A DNA stretch of 64,000 bases, from NCBI RefSeq assembly GCF_040729435.1, contig NZ_CP160398.1:1798001-1862000 (forward strand). Reading direction: 5' to 3'. Below are positions 10,838 to 18,254 of the stretch, in pieces. Under the pieces are notes generated by a model that saw only the letters and a program-made list of their open reading frames with translations, made no database searches and was not told where the DNA came from. Source of the stretch: Pseudomonas sp. HOU2. Its GTDB lineage: Bacteria > Pseudomonadota > Gammaproteobacteria > Pseudomonadales > Pseudomonadaceae. Both the position numbers and the translations under genes were made by a program. The stretch's first letter is position 1, and the number at the start of each line of letters is the position of its first letter.

Positions 10838-10918
10838 CTAGCGCAGCGGGTAGATGGAACCGCCACGTTTCTTTTTCTTACGCTTGAACAGACTCAAGAT
10901 TTTTCGAATGATGCCCAT
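10838..10918 (-). CDS. 26-residue basic peptide ORF at the end of the accessory operon
   Basis: ATG at 10918 opens 26 codons ending TAG at 10838. The peptide starts MGIIRKILSLFKR, then a lysine-rich block KKKKR, and ends GGSIYPLR. A good Shine-Dalgarno GGGAG lies 9 nt before the ATG, inside the 3' end of the preceding gene, and the frames overlap by 41 nt, which suggests translational coupling. The short amphipathic N-terminus and defined GG-SIYPLR tail look selected rather than random. The function is unknown: membrane-associated micro-protein, enzyme partner or peptide scaffold. The gvg cluster of P. fluorescens WH6 reportedly needs two ORFs of under 150 nt, a relevant precedent. It is too short for standard gene callers. 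Confidence 0.6.
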   Translation of the reverse strand: MGIIRKILSLFKRKKKKRGGSIYPLR

Positions 10919-12014
10919 GCTGTTGCTCCCGATAGAGGCCTAATTCGGCACTGATGAGTTTTGCCAATTGCTCGTTGCCCAGGTCATTGAAGTGGACGCG
11001 ATCGACAAAAAGGGTTTCGTTGAAGACCGGCGACTGCCTGAGCATGGAATTCATGTCCAGGCAGCGGATGTCACCGGCCTTCGCCTGAATATGCGCGAAA
11101 AACGGCGCGTGCACTTCCTTGCCCAGTACGCCGCTGAATAGCCGGTAGAAGTTGTTCGGACAGCTGTCGATGGCATGGAATACAGCTTCTTCATCCGCCG
11201 TCAGTTGATCCCGGCACCAGTGGGACAGGGGTTGAAGGACGAAGCTCAGGGTAGCGCCACTGCCCGACAGCAGCAGTTGCCATTGCTTCAATGCGTCGGT
11301 GATGGAATCAGCCGCGCGCTCCAGACGTTCGTCCAGCGAGATCCCCTCGTCGGTGATGACTTCATCCGCCGGGTTTTCATAGAACAATGCTTTCTTGCAG
11401 CGCTGCAGCCAGGACTCGCCCCCCTTGGAACCGAACGAGTTCTTTTTGCGTTGCATGTCCTCATTGAATTTATTCATGTAATGCTGAAATTCGAACGAGT
11501 AGTAATAACGCCCATGCTCGCTGGCGAACTCGTCGGGGATACCCTCCAGAGCCAGGGTGTTGATGCCGCTGAACACCACGACATGACCGATATCGCCCAG
11601 ACGCTTCTGATGCATGAGGAACATCAATAATTCCTGGGTAGAGTTGTAGCCCCGGCCGGCAAAATTCAGCCACACCTCGCCAGTCAACTCGCTGAGCCTG
11701 GAAGCCACGGTAAACGCATCGCGCGTAGCGCCCACACCCAGTGCGGTCGAACCGCCCACCAGCAAGTTGATCTTGCCATTGGCCGGAAGCTCAGTGACCG
11801 AAAACCGCTGGCCTTGATATTCGCTGTAACGAAATCCGAATGCGTCGGTATTGATCGTCGGCGAACGAAAGTTCTTTTCATGGAAGTACATGGTATAGGG
11901 CACCCAGCGCGCGCCGATGTGCATGAAGCTATCGTAATCACGGATTTGCGGGGTCCACCTGTAGACCTCCTGCACCGCCTGGTGGTGATTCAGTTCGGGT
12001 TTGTCAGTCAAGGG
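10878..12014 (-). CDS. SGNH/GDSL-hydrolase-like protein of the accessory operon
   Basis: A 378-residue protein with SGNH-fold signatures: GGSTALGVGA (nucleophile Ser block), an Asn-containing FSGINTLAL block, and a C-terminal DRVHFND that matches the DxxH catalytic pair. The start is set at ATG 12014 after GGAGAACGCACT, overlapping the carbamoyltransferase stop. SGNH-like proteins often accompany NodU/CmcH carbamoyltransferases in natural-product loci, acting as esterases or acyl/carbamoyl-handling enzymes; the substrate here is unknown. There is no signal peptide, so it is probably cytoplasmic. Overlapping frames on both sides indicate one transcript. Confidence 0.7.
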   Translation of the reverse strand, partial: PLTDKPELNHHQAVQEVYRWTPQIRDYDSFMHIGARWVPYTMYFHEKNFRSPTINTDAFGFRYSEYQGQRFSVTELPANGKINLLVGGSTALGVGATRDAFTVASRLSELTGEVWLNFAGRGYNSTQELLMFLMHQKRLGDIGHVVVFSGINTLALEGIPDEFASEHGRYYYSFEFQHYMNKFNEDMQRKKNSFGSKGGESWLQRCKKALFYENPADEVITDEGISLDERLERAADSITDALKQWQLLLSGSGATLSFVLQPLSHWCRDQLTADEEAVFHAIDSCPNNFYRLFSGVLGKEVHAPFFAHIQAKAGDIRCLDMNSMLRQSPVFNETLFVDRVHFNDLGNEQLAKLISAELGLYREQQHGHHSKNLESVQA

Positions 12015-13836
12015 CATAGTGCGTTCTCCAGTCGGTCTCTTCATTCCATTGAGGCTGGTCGGACTTGGTCAGCAGAAACTGACCGATCACCAGACAATCC
12101 ATTTCCGTGCGCATGAAGCAGCGGTAGGCGTCTTCCGGACTTTCAACGATCGGCTCCCCCCGAACGTTGAACGAGGTATTGATCAGTACCGGGCAGTCCG
12201 TCCGCTCGGCAAATGAGCTGAGTAACTGTCGAAACCGCGGATTGTGTCTGCCATCCACGGTCTGCACCCGAGCGGAGAAGTCCACGTGAGTCACTGCCGG
12301 TATTTGTGAGCGCTTGAGCTTGAGCTTCTCGATACCGATATAGCCGACGTCATTCACGTTTGGCTCTCGCTTGTCAGGCTGTACCGGCGCGACGATCAAC
12401 ATATAGGGCGACGGGTGATCCAGATCGAACCATTCGTGCGCCTTTTCGGCCAGAACCACTGGGGCAAACGGGCGAAACGACTCACGGTTCTTGATTTTCA
12501 GGTTCATGACGCTCTGCATGTGTTCCGAGCGAGGGTTCCCCAGAATCGATCGCGAGCCGAGAGAGCGTGGGCCAAATTCCATGCGCCCCTGAAACCATCC
12601 GATGACTTTGTCTTCGGCCAACCGCGCGGCCGTCGCCTCGATCAAGGCCAACGGATCGAGCTTTTGATAGTTGGCTTTCAGCTCACACAGGTACTGTTCG
12701 ATCTGGTCATCACTGTAAGCATTGCCAAGATAGGCACCTTGCATGCTGTCCTCGGTGCCGTCCGCCTGACGTTGCATCCCGGTCTTTTCAAAATGGCATT
12801 GCAACGCGGCGCCAAGAGAGCCCCCGGAATCCCCCGAGGCTGGCTGGATGAACAAACTTTTGAATAACCCGGATCTGGCCAGTTTGCCGTTGGCCACACA
12901 GTTCAGGGCCACACCACCGGAAAGGCACAAATGCTCGGCGTTGGTCATTGCCTTGACCTTGCGGGCCAGTCCGAGCATGACCTGTTCGGTGACCACCTGG
13001 ATGGAGGCCGCCAAATCCATTTCCCGTTGAGTGATGAGAGCCTCGGGTTCGCGCGGCGGGCCAGCGAACAAGGTCTCAAAGGCATCGCTGATCATCCGTT
13101 CGCCCACCTCATAATCGAAGTACTGGCGATTCAGCGTGAAAATGCCGTCGTCTTCGATCCGGATAAGATGCTCCAGAATGGTCTCGACATATTTCGGCTC
13201 ACCGTAGGGCGCCAGCCCCATGAGCTTGTATTCCCCGGAGTCAACCTTGAACCCGCAGTAATAGGTGAATGCCGAATACAACAAACCAAGAGAATGAGGG
13301 AAACGAACCTCGAACAGCGGTTCGAGGCGATTACCGGTGCCATGCCAGGCGGTGGTGGTCGACCACTCCCCTACACCGTCGACACACAACACAGCGGCAT
13401 CCTGGAACGGTGACGGATAGAACGCCGAAGCCGCGTGACTCAAATGATGCTGACAGAGATACAACGGGGGCATTGCCACGCCGGGAAATAGCGTCTGCAG
13501 TTCGCGAGCGATGATGCCCTCGACGTCCTTTCGCGCGACGAAGCGGGTGTAGTTTTGCGCGAACGCCAGAGCGCCTCGCGGGAAATTGCTCTTGTAGGTG
13601 TGGCAGATTCGCTCGAACTTGATGCTCGGGTCTTCGTAATAGGCCAGCCAGCTGATATCCGCCAGCGTGATACCTGCCTGATCCAGGCAGGCGAGCAAGG
13701 CTTTGGCCGGGAAGCGCTTGTCCTGTTTGACCCGTGAAAAACGCTCTTCCTGCAATGCGCAGACGATTTTTCCGTCCTTCAGCAGGGCCACCGCGCTGTC
13801 ATGGTAGAACGCCGAGATTCCAAGAATGTAACTCAT
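12004..13836 (-). CDS. O-carbamoyltransferase, NodU/CmcH/TobZ family
   Basis: At 610 residues it is a full-length two-domain carbamoyltransferase: an N-terminal Kae1/TobZ-like domain from MSYILGISAFYHDSA and a C-terminal YrdC-like domain. The metal-binding HxxxH is His130-His134 in QHHLSHAASAF, with Asp153 in CVDGVGEW. Family members use carbamoyl phosphate and ATP to make carbamoyl-AMP and transfer the carbamoyl group to a hydroxyl of a secondary metabolite. Here the acceptor is probably a hydroxyl or N-hydroxyl made by the two putative oxygenases of the operon (inference). It overlaps the exporter gene by 4 nt (ATGA). Confidence 0.9.
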   Translation of the reverse strand: MSYILGISAFYHDSAVALLKDGKIVCALQEERFSRVKQDKRFPAKALLACLDQAGITLADISWLAYYEDPSIKFERICHTYKSNFPRGALAFAQNYTRFVARKDVEGIIARELQTLFPGVAMPPLYLCQHHLSHAASAFYPSPFQDAAVLCVDGVGEWSTTTAWHGTGNRLEPLFEVRFPHSLGLLYSAFTYYCGFKVDSGEYKLMGLAPYGEPKYVETILEHLIRIEDDGIFTLNRQYFDYEVGERMISDAFETLFAGPPREPEALITQREMDLAASIQVVTEQVMLGLARKVKAMTNAEHLCLSGGVALNCVANGKLARSGLFKSLFIQPASGDSGGSLGAALQCHFEKTGMQRQADGTEDSMQGAYLGNAYSDDQIEQYLCELKANYQKLDPLALIEATAARLAEDKVIGWFQGRMEFGPRSLGSRSILGNPRSEHMQSVMNLKIKNRESFRPFAPVVLAEKAHEWFDLDHPSPYMLIVAPVQPDKREPNVNDVGYIGIEKLKLKRSQIPAVTHVDFSARVQTVDGRHNPRFRQLLSSFAERTDCPVLINTSFNVRGEPIVESPEDAYRCFMRTEMDCLVIGQFLLTKSDQPQWNEETDWRTHYALD

Positions 13837-14450
13837 ACCACCCCCTGCACGAAGGCGAAAATCGCAATGGCGAAAAACAGCACGGGCGGCAGATAGTCAA
13901 ACCAGGTGGCGCGCTGGATGGCGCCTCGCAATGAATGCGCGGTCAGCCCGACCGTCATATTCACCAGAATCCCGCCGATATTGAAAATGAGCCCGTAAAG
14001 CAGAAAATGCAGCCACGCAGGACTCGCATCGGACGGCACGAATTGCGGCAGCAGACTGATAAAAAACAGACCGATCTTGGGGTTCGACAGGTTGATCAGC
14101 ATGCCTTTGCTAAACGCATAGCTGGCTGGCGCTGGCGGGATTTCGCTGCCTTCAGCCGTACCGCCAACAGGACGGCGGGGCCAGGAAATATAGGCCAGAT
14201 ACAACAAGTAAAAAGCCCCGGCAATCTGCACTGCGCGATACAGCAGCGGCACTTCCTTGAAAATCAGTACCAGGCCGAATGCTGCCAGCAACACGTAGAA
14301 AAACACTCCAAACTCAACGCCCGCCGCCGCCCGCAAACCGGTCCTTACGCCATGCTTGAGCGATTGGTTCATCACGTACAGCATCGCTGGCCCGGGCGCC
14401 AGGTTGATGACCAGTACCGCCAAAATGAAAGATAGAAATCCGTAGCTCAT
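13833..14450 (-). CDS. LysE/RhtB-family amino-acid exporter (first copy)
   Basis: A 205-residue inner-membrane protein with about six hydrophobic helices and the family signature NLAPGPAMLYVMNQSLKHG near the N-terminus, followed by GxxxG-rich helices. RhtB proteins export amino acids and analogues by proton antiport. It overlaps both neighbours by 4 nt and is therefore co-translated with the di-iron protein and the carbamoyltransferase, which points to product export or self-protection. Confidence 0.88.
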   Translation of the reverse strand: MSYGFLSFILAVLVINLAPGPAMLYVMNQSLKHGVRTGLRAAAGVEFGVFFYVLLAAFGLVLIFKEVPLLYRAVQIAGAFYLLYLAYISWPRRPVGGTAEGSEIPPAPASYAFSKGMLINLSNPKIGLFFISLLPQFVPSDASPAWLHFLLYGLIFNIGGILVNMTVGLTAHSLRGAIQRATWFDYLPPVLFFAIAIFAFVQGVV

Positions 14451-16645
14451 AATGCATCCTGCCGTTGTGTGATTTTGTTGTAACTGCGTCGGGTAAAGTC
14501 ACGCAGCGCGGCCAGCAGTGACGCTTCGGGCGGGCTCAACGCACGGTAGCCGACCCAGACGCGCTGCCAATGGTGAGCGAGTTCCGTTTGCCCACCGTTC
14601 TGCGCCACATCATCCAGATGTAGTTTGATCGCCTCGATGGCCCAGGCTGTGTGGCCACTGACCACGTTGTCGATGGTGTTGTGGAGGTCGGTAAACATCG
14701 AGTTGAAGCCGTAGTGCCGCAAGACGTCAGCCGAACGGCGATACTCGCCTCCCACACCCGACAGTTCCATGGCGAGATTCAAACCCAGGGTTTCCGGTTG
14801 AAAACTTTGCGGAAACAGTGAAATGGCGAGCCAGAACACCGGAACCTGCAGACAGTCATCGTCAAAATGCGTGGATGCAGCAAAGGACCGAGCCGTGAAC
14901 GTCCCGACATCGACCCCCATACTGGTCAACAGCTCCTGGTAGATATTGCCGTGATGGAGCGCTGTATCGCCTTGGCCGAGCTCGTCGATCAGAGTGCGGT
15001 ATAGCAATGCGCCGATCGGACTGGTGACAATCGCCGGCTTGACGATGTTTCGCAGCCAGGCACCATCGATCAGGGTCAAGGGCGCCAGCCGCGTCGCGTC
15101 GGCAATAATCTCCTCGCGACTTTCTTCGGGTACCTGCGTCAATGGTCGGTAGCTTTCAACCTGTCGCTTGTGCTGCGCGGCTAACCACTGATCCAATCGT
15201 TGATGACTGTAAACACTGAACGGCAGTCCTTCACTGCGCACAGCCTGTTGATGGCGTGCCAACCACCGCTCGGCAAAAAGCCTGGCTGCCGGCAGGGCAT
15301 CAGGCGCCTTGTCAATATGAAGGAACAGGGGGTAAAGCTGCTGTAGCGAATAATCGGAATACTTGGCCAGTGCCAGTTGCCGGGCTTGAGCCAGTGCTTG
15401 TTCGCAAAGCGTTGCCGATTGCTCAGGAGATGGAGCGGTCAGCGGCGGCGGAGCAACAACACTCAAACTCTCTCTGTTCAGCGATGCGATCCAGGTATCG
15501 ACGACTTGAATATCTTGCGCAGAAAAAACCCCGAACATCCTGCCTTTCGGGTGACTGATGAGATTCATCAACGCGCTTTTTCCCGGCTGGCCAGCCCTGA
15601 CGTAACGAGAGTTAGCCAGCGCCTGAATCGTCGCCTGCGCATTGAAGGTTTGCGGATCCAGCCAATGGTCGATCGGTTGGTCGGCCAGTTGCCCACGCTT
15701 GTGATAACCGCAGCCATGAGGACCCAGTTTTTCAATCAATGCGAGCATGGCCGCCGCATTACTGAAACGCGCTTCATCCTTGAGTTCGCTGGCCAGGCGT
15801 TTTTCACTTTTCTGAATCAGACTCAGTGCGCAAGCAAAGCCTGTGGCGATCCGGTCATGCGCCTGCGAATCGACCTGCGCCAGGAAATAGTCAATGGCCT
15901 CCGCCGCCGCCGGCCAATACCGGTCGCTGGATGAACAGCCAAAGACAGGGTTGCCCGCTTGCGCACACAGGATGTTGAGCTGATCGAGATAACCGCACAT
16001 TGCAAGATTGACGCCCAGGGTTTCGGCGAACCGTGTCGCTGGAAAACTTGCCAGGCCTAGCAAGAACACCGGTAGCTCGTAAGCGGCGCCCTCTATGTTC
16101 GGGTCATGACTGAAACTGTTCGCGAATACTTCATTCAAGTGTACCCCTGCCTGCCGTGCGGCCTGCTCGAACAAATAGCTCTGGCTCAAGGACGGATACC
16201 CTCCCCCGACCAGCCGCGCATGTGTCTGAAGCAGCAAACCACCATCCTTGCGCCACGCGTAGGCGATCGAAGTCACGCCGCAAAGCCAGCCACCGAGGGT
16301 TTTAAACAGCGGCGCATATTGATAGTAAAAATGACGTCGCTGCGGCGCATCGTGAAGAGTGTCTGGCATGTCCTGACGAATTTGCGCCCCGAGTGCCTGG
16401 ATATCGCGCTGTCCCGCAACAATAAACGCAGCAAGATCTGCAGCCTCGCCCACCGCGCGATGAGGATTCAGATATTGATCGATATTGTTCCAGACCAACT
16501 CCATCAGCCCATGACTCTGTTCCTGGTTAATCAGCCTGAAAAACCATTGACGAGGGCTATATCTCAGCGTCGCGAGTTCCGTCGAAGAGATCGCCAGAAA
16601 AATCGGCACTTCGTCATCAGGTAACGCAGAAGTACTACCGGCCAT
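14447..16645 (-). CDS. Duplicated haem-oxygenase-like di-iron oxidase (HDO superfamily)
   Basis: A 732-residue protein with two haem-oxygenase-like repeats. The C-terminal repeat carries the likely metal set: Glu555 (DELGQGD), His564/565 (LHHGNIY), Glu618 (PETLG) and His655/Asp659/His665 (HNTIDNVVSGH). The N-terminal repeat keeps FAETLGVNLAM (about 206-216) but has Leu, Ser and Gln where the first Glu and His should be and lacks the HxxxD motif, so it looks inactive. Family relatives (UndA, SznF, BesC, MgoB-type) carry out oxidative cleavage or N-oxidation in natural-product pathways. I chose ATG 16645 after AAGGATCGAATA; upstream ATG 16669 and TTG 16699 remain possible. The substrate is unknown. 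Confidence 0.75.
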   Translation of the reverse strand: MAGSTSALPDDEVPIFLAISSTELATLRYSPRQWFFRLINQEQSHGLMELVWNNIDQYLNPHRAVGEAADLAAFIVAGQRDIQALGAQIRQDMPDTLHDAPQRRHFYYQYAPLFKTLGGWLCGVTSIAYAWRKDGGLLLQTHARLVGGGYPSLSQSYLFEQAARQAGVHLNEVFANSFSHDPNIEGAAYELPVFLLGLASFPATRFAETLGVNLAMCGYLDQLNILCAQAGNPVFGCSSSDRYWPAAAEAIDYFLAQVDSQAHDRIATGFACALSLIQKSEKRLASELKDEARFSNAAAMLALIEKLGPHGCGYHKRGQLADQPIDHWLDPQTFNAQATIQALANSRYVRAGQPGKSALMNLISHPKGRMFGVFSAQDIQVVDTWIASLNRESLSVVAPPPLTAPSPEQSATLCEQALAQARQLALAKYSDYSLQQLYPLFLHIDKAPDALPAARLFAERWLARHQQAVRSEGLPFSVYSHQRLDQWLAAQHKRQVESYRPLTQVPEESREEIIADATRLAPLTLIDGAWLRNIVKPAIVTSPIGALLYRTLIDELGQGDTALHHGNIYQELLTSMGVDVGTFTARSFAASTHFDDDCLQVPVFWLAISLFPQSFQPETLGLNLAMELSGVGGEYRRSADVLRHYGFNSMFTDLHNTIDNVVSGHTAWAIEAIKLHLDDVAQNGGQTELAHHWQRVWVGYRALSPPEASLLAALRDFTRRSYNKITQRQDAL

Positions 16646-16708
16646 TATTCGATCCTTGATTGATGGCATTGAATTGCTTCGGATAACCAGACCGTACAAG
16701 CAGTCAAC

Positions 16709-17335
16709 TCATGACAAATTGAACAGTTCGCGCACGTTATAGATCAGCCCGGACAAGGCAATCAAAAGCAATGCGACACCCGAGCCCTTGGAAATCAAGT
16801 GGCTGCTGGTTTTACTCAGCAGTTTCCTGGTCATGAAAATATATAAACCCAGAATGGCAAAATCGATCACAACCCAGAGTAACGAGAGCAGGATCAGGCT
16901 GTGCTTCGAGGAAGAGGTAATCTGGATGAACTGGGGAAAGAATGAGATAAAGAAAATAATGTCTTTGGGGTTGGAAATACCCACGATGAACCCGTGCCAC
17001 AGACCACCCTGCATCGCTTGTTTATCCGGGGATTGTGCCTCCGCAGATGCCGGATTGTTCTTCAGCGCATCAAGCGCCAGGTAACCGATAAAAAGACAAC
17101 CCAGCAAGCTGAGCATGTTCAACAACACGACATTGACAGCAGCACTGGCAACGATGATGTAAGAGGCCAGTGCAATCAGCATCAAGGAGGCCCAGTTCGT
17201 GCCTATCGCCGTCGAGAACGCCTTTCTCGGCCCGGCAGCGCTGGCAGTCGCGACCACTAGCGCGACGACGGGGCCTGGCGTCGCTATCAAAAGCATGACG
17301 GTCAAAATATAGGTAATGGCTAATGCAGTATTCAC
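16709..17335 (-). CDS. LysE/RhtB-family amino-acid exporter (second copy)
   Basis: A 208-residue exporter with the signature LIATPGPVVALVVATASAAG and an Asn-Pro-Lys motif (GISNPKDIIFFISFFPQF) typical of the family. It is only distantly similar to the first copy and visibly richer in A+T, so the two were probably not produced by a recent duplication. It starts 22 nt after the YcgG-family gene. Two exporters of this class in one small operon suggest import/export partition, product plus intermediate export, or resistance. Confidence 0.88.
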   Translation of the reverse strand: MNTALAITYILTVMLLIATPGPVVALVVATASAAGPRKAFSTAIGTNWASLMLIALASYIIVASAAVNVVLLNMLSLLGCLFIGYLALDALKNNPASAEAQSPDKQAMQGGLWHGFIVGISNPKDIIFFISFFPQFIQITSSSKHSLILLSLLWVVIDFAILGLYIFMTRKLLSKTSSHLISKGSGVALLLIALSGLIYNVRELFNLS

Positions 17336-17357
17336 GCCTTGCTTGCCCCGCTGTCGG

Positions 17358-18116
17358 TTAATCGATATTCATTCGAAAAGGGCATCGCTCATGACTCAGT
17401 GATCCCGGTTCTTCAAGTTGGTATTGTTTGATTTCAAAGTTGCCCGGATCACCAAAAACACCGAGCGTTCTGGAGTACACGCCTCCGTTGTAGGCATCAG
17501 AACGGGAACGAATACGTGCACGAATACGTTGTCCGCTCAGCGAGTTACCGGCAGCCACCTGGTCAAAATTTTCTCGAGGATTGATCACGAATACGATATG
17601 CGTCCCCAGGTTCCTGCTTTTCATCAGGCGATGCCGGGGAAAGTTCATGTTCACGAAAAGAGGTATCCCCATGAAAGAGAATGACCATTTTTCGCTACTC
17701 AGGTCGGCCGAAATCTCTCTTGGCCATGGCCCGGGATCCTGGTTGTGCAGCCTCTGCAAAAGATCCCAGGCATAAAGTTGCTCTTGTTCAAGAGAATCAA
17801 ACCCGTTGTTTTCCAACAGTACGATCAAGGGCTTGCCGACTCTACATTTCAGTGGCCAGGCATTTACCTTTTTCAAATAAGAAGCAAGCCCCGTCATGAA
17901 GTCGGTAACGTCAGATTCTTTACTGACAAACAAAAGTTCGATATTCGAAGACTTCACCGCTTTCATCCCAAACAGACAGGGAAAAGAGGCCTGGCGTACG
18001 ACACTTTCGAACACGTCTAATGCCGATGTTACCCAAGTCGTCTTGAGCGACTCATACACCTGCAGATTCTCAAGCCAATCCAGCTTGTTAAAACAACGTC
18101 CGTGTATAGCTACCAT
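17358..18116 (-). CDS. YqcI/YcgG-family protein, putative haem-dependent N-oxygenase
   Basis: A 252-residue member of the YqcI/YcgG family: FPCLFG near residue 50, LLQRLHNQDPGPWP, FMGIPLFVNMNFPRH, FVINPRENFD and a GDPGNFEIKQY end motif. Named members include GntA of guanitoxin synthesis, a haem-dependent guanidine N-hydroxylase; DcsA and AglA act similarly on arginine. It is thus a candidate to N-hydroxylate an amino acid at the start of this pathway. I chose ATG 18116 because GGAG lies 5 nt upstream; the frame extends to 18155 but that ATG falls inside the promoter palindrome. It is the first gene of the operon, AT-rich relative to the flanks. Confidence 0.75.
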   Translation of the reverse strand: MVAIHGRCFNKLDWLENLQVYESLKTTWVTSALDVFESVVRQASFPCLFGMKAVKSSNIELLFVSKESDVTDFMTGLASYLKKVNAWPLKCRVGKPLIVLLENNGFDSLEQEQLYAWDLLQRLHNQDPGPWPREISADLSSEKWSFSFMGIPLFVNMNFPRHRLMKSRNLGTHIVFVINPRENFDQVAAGNSLSGQRIRARIRSRSDAYNGGVYSRTLGVFGDPGNFEIKQYQLEEPGSLSHERCPFRMNID

Positions 18117-18138
18117 TGCATCTCCATGATGATGCTCA

Positions 18139-18166
18139 AAAAAAGTTATATGCATATACCTTTTTT
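18139..18166. promoter_or_regulatory. 28-bp palindrome in the divergent promoter of the accessory operon
   Basis: Two 14-nt arms centred on ATG|CAT (18152/18153) match at 13 of 14 positions: AAAAAAG, one variable base, TATATG, then the complement ending CTTTTTT. It lies 22-50 nt upstream of the first operon gene and about 90-115 nt upstream of the LysR gene, an ideal operator position. Binding by the adjacent LysR protein is inferred. Confidence 0.6.
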
Positions 18167-18254
18167 AGAAGACGCATTCTGGGAGAGGCCGGGATCGTTG
18201 TAAAACGAGTTAGATTATGATCTCTTATTAGTTTTACTCATGGTAGAAACCTGT

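Noticed and set aside
18117..18155. Longer start for the YcgG-family gene at 18155
   Set aside because: Its ATG is the centre of the large palindrome and lies 3 nt from the only AGG, while ATG 18116 has GGAG at ideal distance.
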